A stretch of DNA of 64,000 nt from Nonomuraea sediminis (GCF_018531495.1 NZ_JAHDTI010000005.1:186001-250000), one strand, 5' to 3'; counted from the first letter of the stretch, positions 7,734-16,100 are shown. Notes: generated from the letters alone by a model not told the origin. Numbers and translations: made by a program.

Positions 7734-9513
7734 TCCCGTCCTGCCGTCCTCGGGCGTGCTGTCCCCCCTTGGTCTCGACGCGGTACGGCCGGCGCCCGGC
7801 TTCTGGGGCGACCGGGTGAGGCTCAACCGGGAAGTGATCATCGCCCATTGCCGGGAGTGGATGGAGAAGGAGGGCTGGATCGGCAACTTCCGCGGCGACC
7901 TGCCGCGCCGCGGCCGGGAGTTCAGCGACTCGGAGGTCTACAAACTCCTGGAGGCCATGGCCTGGGCCGACCACCCCGACCTGCCCGAACTGGCGGCCAC
8001 CGTGGCCGCGGCCCAGGAGCAGGACGGCTACCTCAACACCCGCTGGCCCGCCGCCCGCTACACCGACTTCGAGTGGGGCCACGAGCTGTACTGCTACGGC
8101 CACCTCATCCAGGCGGGCGTCGCCAGGCTCCGCCGCCACGGCGAGGACGAGCTCACCGCGGTCGTCCGGCGCGCCGCCGACCACGTCTGCCGCCGCTTCA
8201 TGGACACCCGCGAGACCTGCGGCCACCCCGAGATCGAGATGGCCCTGGTCGAGCTCTACCGCGCGACAGGCGCCGAGCGCTACCTGGAGATGGCCCGCCG
8301 CCTCGTCGAGCGCCGCGGCCTGCCCGCGCTGGCCGACGTCCCCTTCGGCCGCGCCTACTTCCAGGACGACCTCCCTGTACGGCGGGCCACGGTGCTGCGC
8401 GGGCACGCCGTACGCGCCCTCTACCTGGCGTGTGGCGCGGTCGACGTGGCCGTGGAGACGGGCGACGGCGACCTGCTCGCGGCGGTGCGGGCGCAGTGGG
8501 AGCGCACGGTCGCCGCGCGCACCCACCTGACCGGCGGCATGGGCTCGCGGCACTCCGACGAGTCGTTCGGCGACGACTTCGAGCTGCCACCCGACCGGGC
8601 CTACGCCGAGACCTGCGCCTCGATCGCGTCGATCATGCTGTCGCACCGGCTGCTGCTGGCCACCGGCGAGGCCAGGTACGCCGACCTGGCCGAGCGGACC
8701 ATGTACAACCTGCTCGCCACGGCGACGGCGCTGGACGGCCGCTCGTTCTTCTACGCCAACCCGCTGCAGGTCAGGGTGCCCGCCGAGCCGCTGACCGGGG
8801 TGAACCACGCGGCCGAGGGCGGGCTGCGCTCGCCCTGGTTCGACGTGTCCTGCTGTCCGAGCAACCTGGCCCGCACGCTCGCCTCGCTGCCCGCCTACCT
8901 GGCCACCGGCGACTCGCGCGGCATCCAGATCCACCACTTCACCCCGGGCGAGATCGCCTGCGGCTCGCTGCGCGTGCGGGTGGAGACCGGCTACCCGTGG
9001 TCGGGCACGGTGGTGGTGCGGGTGCTCGAGCCGGGCGAGGGCCGCATCTCGCTGCGTGTCCCGTCGTGGGCCAGGGGGGCGACCATGTCGCACGGCCTGG
9101 ACGTGCATCCCGGCTACGCCACGACCGAGGGGCGGTGGCGGCCGGGGGACGAGATCAGGCTCGAGCTGCCGATGGTGCCGCGGTGGACGTTCCCCGATCC
9201 CCGCGTCGACGCGCTGCGCGGCACGGCGGCGGTGGAGCGCGGGCCGCTGGTGTACTGCGCCGAGGCGCTCGGCGACGACCCGCCGCTGGCCCGGGTGGGT
9301 GTGCCTGTCGCACCGGTGGTGGAGCACGAGGTGGACGGTGTGGTCGAGTTGGAGGTCCAGGCGAGGGTGCGTGCCACGGCTCCGGGCGGCTGGCCGTACA
9401 CCGCGGTGCAGGCGCGGGACGACGGCGAGGACGTGGCGCTGCGGCTGGTGCCCTATCACCGCTGGGGCAACCGCGGCCCCGCCACCATGCGCGTCTGGCT
9501 ACCGCGTGCGTAG
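7726..9513 (+). CDS. GH127 family glycosidase, predicted beta-L-arabinofuranosidase
   Basis: Predicted cytoplasmic glycoside hydrolase, 595 residues, no signal peptide, DUF1680/GH127 fold. The catalytic set of the characterised enzyme HypBA1 is recognisable with constant spacing: Glu279 (acid/base, HDESFG region), Glu295 and Cys297 (ETCAS), and the pair Cys376-Cys377 (DVSCCPSN), expected to bind zinc and supply the cysteine nucleophile. The GTG start lies 8 bases inside the permease gene, with AGGAG upstream. It would cleave arabinofuranosides after import. GH127 also includes enzymes with other specificities, so arabinose is likely, not proven. Confidence 0.87.
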   Translation: MASPVLPSSGVLSPLGLDAVRPAPGFWGDRVRLNREVIIAHCREWMEKEGWIGNFRGDLPRRGREFSDSEVYKLLEAMAWADHPDLPELAATVAAAQEQDGYLNTRWPAARYTDFEWGHELYCYGHLIQAGVARLRRHGEDELTAVVRRAADHVCRRFMDTRETCGHPEIEMALVELYRATGAERYLEMARRLVERRGLPALADVPFGRAYFQDDLPVRRATVLRGHAVRALYLACGAVDVAVETGDGDLLAAVRAQWERTVAARTHLTGGMGSRHSDESFGDDFELPPDRAYAETCASIASIMLSHRLLLATGEARYADLAERTMYNLLATATALDGRSFFYANPLQVRVPAEPLTGVNHAAEGGLRSPWFDVSCCPSNLARTLASLPAYLATGDSRGIQIHHFTPGEIACGSLRVRVETGYPWSGTVVVRVLEPGEGRISLRVPSWARGATMSHGLDVHPGYATTEGRWRPGDEIRLELPMVPRWTFPDPRVDALRGTAAVERGPLVYCAEALGDDPPLARVGVPVAPVVEHEVDGVVELEVQARVRATAPGGWPYTAVQARDDGEDVALRLVPYHRWGNRGPATMRVWLPRA

Positions 9514-9520
9514 GAAGTCG

Positions 9521-9862
9521 TCAGGCGCGCTGCAGGGAGGACAGGCCCCAGAGTTCCGCGATGCGCCCGTCGCGCACCCTGAAGATCTCCAGCATGGTGG
9601 GTGACGGCTGGCCGGGGATGCCGTGCACGCTGGTGCGGACGGCGGCGGTGTCACCTTCGACGACCATGTCCTCGACGACGACGTGGGCATCGGGGAAAGC
9701 CTCATGGAACCGTTGCCATGCCTGGGTGACGCTCTGCGGTCCGACAGTGCCCAGCGGGTGGCTGTAGAAGTTCGCGGTGAAGATCTCCGCCGTAGCGGCG
9801 TGGTCATGGGCGTTGAACGCGGCGTACATACGCCGGGCGGCGGCCCGCACGTCGTCTGTCAT
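9521..9862 (-). CDS. SnoaL/NTF2-like protein
   Basis: Small protein of 113 residues with the cone-shaped SnoaL/NTF2 fold signature: YAAFNAHDHAATAEIFTANFYSHP, a central FHEAFPDAHVVVEDMVVEGDTAAVR and the terminal MLEIFRVRDGRIAELWGL. Members are ester cyclases, small isomerases or non-catalytic binders; no substrate can be assigned. Its start overlaps the stop of the upstream MarR gene by four bases, so the regulator and this protein form one operon. It faces the GH127 gene tail-to-tail across seven bases. Confidence 0.85.
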   Translation of the reverse strand: MTDDVRAAARRMYAAFNAHDHAATAEIFTANFYSHPLGTVGPQSVTQAWQRFHEAFPDAHVVVEDMVVEGDTAAVRTSVHGIPGQPSPTMLEIFRVRDGRIAELWGLSSLQRA

Positions 9863-10293
9863 GGACTCTCCTGTTCGAGGATGTTCGTCCGGACGTGGCG
9901 CAGAACGTCCAGCACGTTTTCCCGCTGCTCTGCGGTGATGCCGTCGAGCAACCGTTCCTGGTACACCTGGTGCGATCGCTCCAGGTCGGCCGCGACCCGC
10001 TCGCCCGCGGCGGTCAGCGCGGCCAGGGTGTAGCGGTTGTCCTCCGGGGCCAGGCGACGGCTGACCAGCCCTTCGGTCTCGAATTCCTTCACCAGCCGCG
10101 TGACGCTCGCACCGTCGATGGCCAGCACGTGGCGCAGGTCGCTGTGGCTGGTCTCGCCGTCACGCCAGAGCCGGATGAGCAGTCGCACTCGGTGAGGGCT
10201 CATGCCCACGTGTCGGGCGAATGCCTGCCGCAGCTCGGCGCAGGTGCCTGCGAGCTCACGGAAGAACATGTCCTCGGACGTCTCTTCACGCAC
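9859..10293 (-). CDS. MarR family transcriptional regulator
   Basis: Winged-helix regulator of 144 residues with a GTG start at 10293. The recognition region (TSHSDLRHVLAIDGASVTRLVKEFETEGLVSRRLAPEDNRYTLAALTAAGE) matches MarR proteins, including the Asp/Arg wing. The SnoaL-like gene is coupled behind it. An inverted-repeat cluster just upstream is a likely autoregulatory site. Such regulators usually respond to small aromatic or oxidising compounds; nothing here identifies the ligand. Confidence 0.88.
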   Translation of the reverse strand: MREETSEDMFFRELAGTCAELRQAFARHVGMSPHRVRLLIRLWRDGETSHSDLRHVLAIDGASVTRLVKEFETEGLVSRRLAPEDNRYTLAALTAAGERVAADLERSHQVYQERLLDGITAEQRENVLDVLRHVRTNILEQESP

Positions 10294-10301
10294 GATCTCT
10301 T

Positions 10302-10333
10302 TATATCGTCAACTCTTGATCCGATCAATTGAT
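10302..10333. promoter_or_regulatory. Candidate MarR operator
   Basis: Nested inverted repeats lie just upstream of the MarR start: TTGAT-CCG-ATCAA (10316-10328) and ATCAATTGAT (10324-10333), flanked by TATATC and GATATA. The site overlaps the last codons of the upstream protease gene. Size, symmetry and AT content suit a MarR dimer site; binding is inferred. Confidence 0.45.
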
Positions 10334-11623
10334 ATAGAAGTCCATGCTCGCGTAGTCGAAGGTGATGGCGCGGGGCTTGAAGAACTCGTGGGTGAAGTTG
10401 CCGATCGTGTCGAACCCGAAGAGGCCGAGCCACGGCCAGTCGGCGGCGAGGCCGGTGACGTTCCTGGCCTCCGCCCTGCCGAGGCGGATCCTGTCCGGGG
10501 CGATCGGGTAGCCCTTCATTCCGCCCAGGTCCTCAGGGTGGTCGTAGTCGATCGCGACCCCCGCCTTCTTGGCGTTCTGCTCGTTCATCATGATGGCGAG
10601 GTTCATGCCGCCGGTGTCGAGGGAGGCCACCCGTGGCCCTTCGTCGTTGACGCTGCCCAGCGAGCACGGCACGTGGTCGCCGGCGATCCACAACGGCAGG
10701 CGGTCGGTACGGGCGCGTCCGGCCTCGGCCCGCAGCTCGCGCACCTGCGCGGCGGTCTTGCGGCGCAGGACCAGTTCCCGACCGGCGTAGTCCATGGTGG
10801 CGATGAAGTGGTAGAGCAGCGTCGTGCCGATCACCCCGGCCGGTTTGGTGCCGTCAGGAAGGTCGGGGACCCTCAGGTCGTACCAGACCACGGGAACGTC
10901 GCCGAGCTCGATGCCACCCAGCCGGAAGGAGTCCATGACGCCGTGGTAAGTGGTCAGGGTCTGCCCGGCAGGATGGGTCGTGCTGGTGGCCACCGCGCGC
11001 AGGTTCGCCTCCTGCGCGGTGGTCGAGTGCAGCGCCAGCGTGGCACCGGTGTCGATCAGGAAGGTCCTGGCCCGCGCCCCGTTGATCGAGGCTCGCACGC
11101 TGGGCAGGGGATCGACGGAGACGAACGGCACCCGGGTCTTGTGCGCGCCGCTCATCCGATACGACCTGCCGCCCACGGCTGCGTACTGGTCGGCGAACGC
11201 CGCGTCGGTCGGGTCTCCGGTGCCGCGCAGCAGGGGCACCGCCCGGGCGACCTCGTCCTGCCGGATGAAGCAATCGGCCAGCTGACGTCTGGCGAAGCTG
11301 TCGTCGGGCGCCAGTTCGATGGCCCGGGCCAGGAAACGCTCGGCGTTCCGGAAGTCATGGGACAACAACGCGATGCGCCCGCGTCCCGCGAGAGCGTGCG
11401 CGTTCGCGGGATCCTTACGCAACAGGGACGCATAACCCCGATCGGCCGCGTCGAACCGGCCGGCCTTGAAAAGCTGATCGGGATCGGCGTTGCTCGCCGA
11501 GGTCGAGGCGCGGCCTGCCGAGCTCTCGACCAGCGGCAGGAGGGCGCCGGCTGCCACGGCCAGGCCTGTGCGCCGGAGAAATCGCCGCCGGCTGAACTGT
11601 TCGTCTGTGTCGGTATGAGTCAC
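10325..11623 (-). CDS. Tat-exported TPR and aspartyl protease family protein
   Basis: Predicted extracytoplasmic protein of 432 residues. The N-terminus has a twin-arginine signal (SRRRFLRR at 11-18, then a hydrophobic stretch to about 32). Two tetratricopeptide-like repeats follow (about 52-115). The C-terminal half is a pepsin/retropepsin-type fold with two catalytic motifs, DTGAT at Asp191 and DTGGM at Asp336, so one chain could form a complete active site. The GTG at 11623 is the start. It is apparently monocistronic. Target and partners are unknown. Confidence 0.8.
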   Translation of the reverse strand: MTHTDTDEQFSRRRFLRRTGLAVAAGALLPLVESSAGRASTSASNADPDQLFKAGRFDAADRGYASLLRKDPANAHALAGRGRIALLSHDFRNAERFLARAIELAPDDSFARRQLADCFIRQDEVARAVPLLRGTGDPTDAAFADQYAAVGGRSYRMSGAHKTRVPFVSVDPLPSVRASINGARARTFLIDTGATLALHSTTAQEANLRAVATSTTHPAGQTLTTYHGVMDSFRLGGIELGDVPVVWYDLRVPDLPDGTKPAGVIGTTLLYHFIATMDYAGRELVLRRKTAAQVRELRAEAGRARTDRLPLWIAGDHVPCSLGSVNDEGPRVASLDTGGMNLAIMMNEQNAKKAGVAIDYDHPEDLGGMKGYPIAPDRIRLGRAEARNVTGLAADWPWLGLFGFDTIGNFTHEFFKPRAITFDYASMDFYIN

Positions 11624-11706
11624 AGCAAGGCATCAAAGCCGCCGGCGCGTTTCCTCCTCGTTTCCAGCCGCTCGACGATTCCCACGATCCAGGCCAAAGG
11701 TCACCG

Positions 11707-12726
11707 TCAGTCGCGTGGGGCGGCGCCGGTGGAGTCTCTGAGGACGAGCTCCGGCTCGATCAGATGACGCCCGTCATCGCCGCCCGCCATCCGCTCGAGC
11801 AGCAGCTCGAACGCCCGCCGCCCCACCTCGGCCAGATCCTGGCGGACCGTGGTCAGCGGTGGCCAGTAGTAGGCCGACTCGGGCACATCGTCGAAGCCCA
11901 CCACGCTGACCTCGCCGGGCACGCTCCTGCCCGCCTCGCGCAGCGCCCGCAGCACGCCGAGCGCCATCTGGTCGTTGGCCACGAAGATCGCCGTCACCGA
12001 AGGATCGGCGGCCAGCCTCCTGCCCAGCTGGTAGCCCGAGCGCGAGCTCCAGTCGCCGCGCAGCATCTCCGGCACCGGACGCCCCTCGGCCTCCAGCACC
12101 TCCCGCCAGCCCGCGATGCGGGCGGTGGCGTCGTTCCAGTCGGCGGGGCCCGCCACGTGCCAGACGGTCCGGTGTCCCAGGCTGAGCAGGTGCCGGGTCG
12201 CGCGCACCGCCCCAGCCCGCTGGTCGACCATGACCACGGGCACCGGCACGTTCTCGCCCGCGTCGACCGCGACCACGGGCAGCCCTTCTGGCAGGTGGCT
12301 GAGCCCTTCGGCCGCCGACTCGTGCGGGGCCACGATGACGATGCCGTCGACCGACTGCTCGCGCAGCCGGTCGACGGCCTCCTCGATGGAACTGCGGGTC
12401 AGGATGCCGATGCTGGCGATGCTGACCGTGAACTCGCTCTGCCTGGCGGCGCGCTCGATGGCGTACAGCATGGTGGCGGGGCCGTACAGCGTGGTGTCGA
12501 TGCTGACCACCCCGAGCAGCCCTGACCGGCCGGTGACCAGGCGGCGGGCGGCGGCGTTGGGGTGGTAGTCGACCTGGCGCATCGCCGCCTGCACCCGCGC
12601 CCTGGTCTCGGCCGCGACCAGCTCGGGCGAGTTGAGCACCCGTGACACGGTCATCGCCGACACCCCGGCCAGCTCGGCCACATCAGCGAGCACCGCGGGC
12701 CGGTTCGAGCGCGACTTGGCGGCCAT
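11707..12726 (-). CDS. LacI family transcriptional regulator
   Basis: Regulator of 339 residues: N-terminal HTH (AVLADVAELAGVSAMTVSRVLNSPELV, about 10-36), hinge, and sugar-binding-like sensor domain ending ELVLRDSTGAAPRD. No sugar gene is adjacent, so its targets lie elsewhere. Fifteen bases before the ATG is a half-conserved operator (GGGTAACGCTAACA), whose right half is identical to that of the chvE operator at 3653. Self-control and control of the chvE operon are therefore reasonable inferences. Confidence 0.9.
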   Translation of the reverse strand: MAAKSRSNRPAVLADVAELAGVSAMTVSRVLNSPELVAAETRARVQAAMRQVDYHPNAAARRLVTGRSGLLGVVSIDTTLYGPATMLYAIERAARQSEFTVSIASIGILTRSSIEEAVDRLREQSVDGIVIVAPHESAAEGLSHLPEGLPVVAVDAGENVPVPVVMVDQRAGAVRATRHLLSLGHRTVWHVAGPADWNDATARIAGWREVLEAEGRPVPEMLRGDWSSRSGYQLGRRLAADPSVTAIFVANDQMALGVLRALREAGRSVPGEVSVVGFDDVPESAYYWPPLTTVRQDLAEVGRRAFELLLERMAGGDDGRHLIEPELVLRDSTGAAPRD

Positions 12727-12741
12727 TCGATCACCCCTCCG

Positions 12742-12755
12742 GGGTAACGCTAACA
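12742..12755. promoter_or_regulatory. LacI-type operator upstream of the orphan LacI gene
   Basis: GGGTAACGCTAACA matches the chvE operator TGTTATCGCTAACA at 11 of 14 positions, with the whole right half CGCTAACA identical. It lies 15 bases ahead of the LacI start, where a bound repressor would block transcription or initiation. Confidence 0.45.
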
Positions 12756-12808
12756 GCCGCGCTCGGGTTCATGGACCGGGCGGCCCGGCCGCCCGGTGTT
12801 CGCGTGGA

Positions 12809-13225
12809 TCAGCCTTCCGCCAGCGCCACCAGGGCGGCGATCACGTCGGGGAAGTCGCCGGTGATGGCCGGGCCGAGCTCAGGCCCGACCTGGTCGGCGG
12901 CCGGGCCGGTGATCTCGGTCCGGTAGACCACCCGCGTGCGCCCGCCTTCGGCCTTCTCCAGCCGGTGCACGGTGGTGACGACGATGTCCCCGGCGTCCAT
13001 CACGTCGGTGAACAGCTCCCCCGGCACGAGCTCGATGATGCGCATCGTCACCGGCTCGTCCCCCGGCGGCGTCATGGTGAACGTGGTGCCCACGGCGAAC
13101 GGCCCGTCGATCTCGATCTTCTCGATGCCCGCGTTCCACTGCGGCCACGCCGCCATGTCCGACCAGTGCTGCCAGAGCACCTCACGCCCGGCGGTGGTCT
13201 CCACGCTGTGCTCGTACTCCCACAT
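12809..13225 (-). CDS. SRPBCC family protein
   Basis: START/Bet v1-like (SRPBCC) protein of 138 residues. It begins with the family hallmark MWEYEHSVETTAGREVLWQHWSDMAAWPQWN and ends with a long amphipathic helix (FPDVIAALVALAEG). Such proteins bind hydrophobic ligands in a helix-grip cavity, and many are polyketide cyclase or AHSA1-like. GAGGAGG precedes the ATG. No ArsR partner gene is adjacent, although such pairs are common. Ligand unknown. Confidence 0.85.
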   Translation of the reverse strand: MWEYEHSVETTAGREVLWQHWSDMAAWPQWNAGIEKIEIDGPFAVGTTFTMTPPGDEPVTMRIIELVPGELFTDVMDAGDIVVTTVHRLEKAEGGRTRVVYRTEITGPAADQVGPELGPAITGDFPDVIAALVALAEG

Positions 13226-13238
13226 GATGCTGCCTCCT

Positions 13239-13279
13239 CATTTAGCCTGCGCACAGATTATCTACACGAAGACTAAATG
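13239..13279. promoter_or_regulatory. Inverted repeat upstream of the SRPBCC gene
   Basis: CATTTAG (13239-13245) and CTAAATG (13273-13279) are perfect 7-base arms 27 bases apart in an AT-rich patch. The block contains GATAAT on the minus strand, a possible -10 for the SRPBCC gene. It could bind a regulator that also affects the plus-strand gene at 13321. Confidence 0.3.
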
Positions 13280-13320
13280 TCCAGCCCGGTCCTGTCGGAG
13301 GCGTGGTGCAGCCTGACGGC

Positions 13321-13662
13321 ATGACGCTGACCAACCCCCAGGCGGCCGGGCACCCGTTCCTCAAGGGCATGTACGACGACGGGTATTTTCCCGATCATCT
13401 CGTCGACAAGGGCAGGGCGATCCTGCTGCGGCTGTGCGAGCGGATCGAGGCCGCGCCACCGGCGGATCTGCCCGCGCTGTACGCCCTGACGCACGCCGCG
13501 ACCGAGGAGTTCAACGACCTGGAGGCCGAGTTCGACGAGGCGGGCAGCGAGATCGAGACCGTCGCGCGGGAGGTCATCGGCGACGACTTCTGGTTCGTGG
13601 CCTCGACGTACGGCTTCGCCGACGCGGACGCGGAGGAGCTGATCGCCCCGCGCGAGTGGTGA
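13321..13662 (+). CDS. DUF5713 family protein
   Basis: Small acidic protein of 113 residues, beginning MTLTNPQAAGHPFLKGMYDDGYFPDHLVDKG. It matches my recollection of the DUF5713 family, which has no known function. It is predicted cytoplasmic and mostly helical, without a signal peptide. Start choice is uncertain: GGAGG at 13297-13301 is too near the GTG at 13303 and 19 bases from the ATG I use. It lies head-to-head with the SRPBCC gene and 59 bases before the PEP-mutase-like gene. Confidence 0.75.
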   Translation: MTLTNPQAAGHPFLKGMYDDGYFPDHLVDKGRAILLRLCERIEAAPPADLPALYALTHAATEEFNDLEAEFDEAGSEIETVAREVIGDDFWFVASTYGFADADAEELIAPREW

Positions 13663-13721
13663 ACCCCATCGTGTCCGAATCCGGCCAGACTGCGGCCGGC
13701 GGCGCCAGCAGGATGGGGTTC

Positions 13722-14519
13722 ATGTCGAACGAGCAGATACGGCAGGCAAAGGCGTTCGCCGAGATGCACCGTCGAGGCGATCCGCTGCTGCTGGCCAACG
13801 CGTGGGACGTCGGATCTGCCGTGGCCGTCGTCGAGGCGGGAGCACCGGCGATCGCCACCACGAGCGCCGGGATGGCCTGGTCACTGGGCTTCCCCGACGG
13901 GGCGGACCTGGGCGCCGAGCGGGTGGCGGCGGTGGTCGAGCGGCTGACGCGGGCCGTGGGCGTGCCGGTGTCGGCCGACATCGAGGCCGGCTACGACGAC
14001 GTGGCCGCGACCGTGACGGCCGTGGTCCGGGCGGGCGCGGTGGGCGTGAACCTGGAGGACCGGCAGGCGGGCGGCGTGCTGTACTCCCCTGCCGTGCAGG
14101 CGGAACGGCTGGCCGCGGCCAGGGCGGCGGCCGACGGCCTCGAGGTGCCGGTCTGGATCAACGCCCGCACGGACGTCTTCCTGGGCGGCAGCGGCTCCCT
14201 CGCGGAGGTACTGGAACGCGCCGCGGCCTACCGTGAGGCCGGCGCGGACAGCGTCTTCGTGCCCGGCCTGGTCGATCTGGACGCCCTGGCCCGGCTGGCC
14301 GACGGCCCCTTGCCGGTGGCCGTGATGACCTGGGCGGGCGCGCCTGCCGTCAAGGAGCTGGCCGCCGCCGGGGTGGTGCGCGTCAGCCTCGGCTCCGCGA
14401 TCGCCCAGGCCGCCTACGGCCTCGCCGCCCGCGCCGCCACGGAACTGCTCACGCACGGCACCTACGACGCGACCGCGGACGCCCTGCCGTACGACCGGCT
14501 CAATCGCGCCCTCAGCTAG
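13722..14519 (+). CDS. Isocitrate lyase/PEP mutase family protein
   Basis: TIM-barrel enzyme of 265 residues from the ICL/PEPM superfamily. Landmarks are NAWDVGSAVAVVEAGAPAIATTSAG near the start, the metal-binding VSADIEAGYDD and VGVNLEDRQ. These resemble oxaloacetate decarboxylase/carboxy-PEP mutase-like members that form or break C-C or C-P bonds on small oxo-acids. An in-frame ATG at 13713 is an alternative start. No phosphonate genes are nearby, so a phosphonate role is unlikely. The exact reaction cannot be named. Confidence 0.85.
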   Translation: MSNEQIRQAKAFAEMHRRGDPLLLANAWDVGSAVAVVEAGAPAIATTSAGMAWSLGFPDGADLGAERVAAVVERLTRAVGVPVSADIEAGYDDVAATVTAVVRAGAVGVNLEDRQAGGVLYSPAVQAERLAAARAAADGLEVPVWINARTDVFLGGSGSLAEVLERAAAYREAGADSVFVPGLVDLDALARLADGPLPVAVMTWAGAPAVKELAAAGVVRVSLGSAIAQAAYGLAARAATELLTHGTYDATADALPYDRLNRALS

Positions 14520-14570
14520 ACCGGCGACCTGAGCACCGGCCGCCCATGCCCTCGGCCCCGCCAGCGACCC

Positions 14571-14600
14571 GCGACCGTGAGCCCGGCCGCTCAGGGTCGC
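14571..14600. terminator. Hairpin between convergent genes
   Basis: GCGACCGTGAG and CTCAGGGTCGC pair over 11 positions with one mismatch around an 8-base loop, between the converging PEP-mutase-like and TMEM175 genes. There is no U tract, as is usual in GC-rich actinomycetes. Related GCGACCTGAGC words flank it on both sides. Confidence 0.5.
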
Positions 14601-14642
14601 GACCTGAGCGGCGACCTGCGACGGTGAGCGGCGGTCGTGCGG

Positions 14643-15284
14643 CTAGGTTCCGGGCTGGTCCTGAGGGACGGTTCGCGGGCGGGTGAGGCGTCTGATCGTG
14701 TAGAAGACGGCGATGCCCAGATAGCCCACGGGCCAGATGAGGTAGACCTTGCTCTGGATGGCCAGGGCGAGGGGCACGGACACCGCGAACATGGAGCCCG
14801 GGATCGCGGCCTTCACCCAGATGCCGTCGAACAGATCCTTGGGCGTGTTCTCCCGCATGAGCCCCGCCCGCCTGGCGTGCAGGGTGAGCCACAGGTTCGC
14901 ATAGCCGATCACCGCCATCACGAGCGAGTACAGCGCGATGCCCGACCCGTCCTCCGCCGTGTCGAGCGCCTTGCTGGCCCACGGCACCAGGATCAGCGCG
15001 AACAACGCCACCAGGTTGATGATCATCAGCAGCGTGTCGATGGCCGCCATGTAGCGGAACAGCTTGTGATGTGCCAGCCACGTCCCGCCGACGACGACGA
15101 AAGCCAGCAGGAAGGCGACGTACTCGTCGCGGTGGTGGCCGAAGGACGCCAGGAACTCCCCGAGCTCCTTGCCTTCCGGCACCGGAAGCTCCAGGGCCAG
15201 CAGGGTCAACGCGATCGCGAACACCGCGTCGGAGAAGAACGCCACCCGTTCGACGGCTCCCGGGCTCGTTTCCTTGTCAGCCAC
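14643..15284 (-). CDS. TMEM175 family (DUF1211) potassium channel
   Basis: Membrane protein of 213 residues with about six helices. The first helix carries the diagnostic motif RVAFFSDAVFAIALTLL (FSD at 17-19), which lines the pore of TMEM175 channels. Bacterial members are K+-permeable tetramers. I take the GTG preceded by GAGGGAG as the start rather than upstream codons. It is the first of three potassium-related loci in this window (see KimA and Kdp). Confidence 0.85.
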   Translation of the reverse strand: MADKETSPGAVERVAFFSDAVFAIALTLLALELPVPEGKELGEFLASFGHHRDEYVAFLLAFVVVGGTWLAHHKLFRYMAAIDTLLMIINLVALFALILVPWASKALDTAEDGSGIALYSLVMAVIGYANLWLTLHARRAGLMRENTPKDLFDGIWVKAAIPGSMFAVSVPLALAIQSKVYLIWPVGYLGIAVFYTIRRLTRPRTVPQDQPGT

Positions 15285-15368
15285 GCACACTCCCTCAGGC
15301 AGCAAATTCAGGTGCGTATCCTGCCATGTCGGGATTTCGAGTGCATTGCGGGCGGACCCGGGTATGTC

Positions 15369-16100
15369 CTAGCGGGTTCCGGGGGTGACAGCGGTCACGG
15401 CGAAGCGTTCCACGTCGGCCACGTGCCCGCCGGTGGCGGCGACGACCGTGATGACCTGATCCGTCTTGGCGGTGAACGGGACCGTCGTCTGCCAGGCTCC
15501 CGCCACGGGAATGGCCTGGGATTCGGCGAGCGGCTTCTCGGAGCCGGGCTGGAGGAAGCGGATCTGCACGTTCCCCGTGGCGCCGGTGAGCGTGCCGCTG
15601 ACCATGGCGGGTGAGTGGGCGGCCGTGCCGTACTCCGGAGTGGTGACGGCGATGCCGGAGCCCTCGGCGCCGACGACCTCCCACGGGGTGTTGGGGCCGC
15701 TGCCGTACTTGATCAGGTGCACCGTCGCGGCGACCTGCGGCGTCTCGCCCTCCTGCGGGCTGAAGCCGACCTGGACCAGGGCGTCCTCGCCGCGGATGTC
15801 GGTCTTGACGGCCTGGTCGAGCTCGGTGAAGCCGAGGAAGCCCTGGGTGAAGGCGACCGCGGTGAAGGCGGCGTCGACGTGCCAGGGCGAGTGGCCGCCT
15901 TGGCGGTAGGACTCCTGCCAGTTGCGGGCTTCCTGCCGGTTGGAGAACGGCCAGAGCGGCAGCGCGTCCGTCTTCTGGGCGGCGGGGGAACTCGAGGCGG
16001 TAGCCGAACTCGAGGCCGGCGTGGAGCTCAGGGCGGGCGTGCCGCCGGTGCCGCACCCGGCCGCCAGCGCCAGCACCGTCACGGCGATCCGAACTCTCAT
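15369..16100 (-). CDS. Putative lipoprotein with C-terminal Ig-like domain
   Basis: Predicted lipoprotein of 243 residues. The signal peptide ends in a lipobox (VLALAAGC), followed by a Ser/Ala/Thr-rich linker. A central domain (LPLWPFSNRQEARNWQESYRQGGHSPWHVDAAFTA split across two motifs) precedes a C-terminal beta-sandwich (VSGTLTGATGNVQIRFLQPGSEK...) resembling Gmad2/bacterial Ig-like domains. GGGGAGACC precedes the ATG at 16100. Function unknown; it would act at the outer face of the membrane. Confidence 0.7.
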   Translation of the reverse strand: MRVRIAVTVLALAAGCGTGGTPALSSTPASSSATASSSPAAQKTDALPLWPFSNRQEARNWQESYRQGGHSPWHVDAAFTAVAFTQGFLGFTELDQAVKTDIRGEDALVQVGFSPQEGETPQVAATVHLIKYGSGPNTPWEVVGAEGSGIAVTTPEYGTAAHSPAMVSGTLTGATGNVQIRFLQPGSEKPLAESQAIPVAGAWQTTVPFTAKTDQVITVVAATGGHVADVERFAVTAVTPGTR

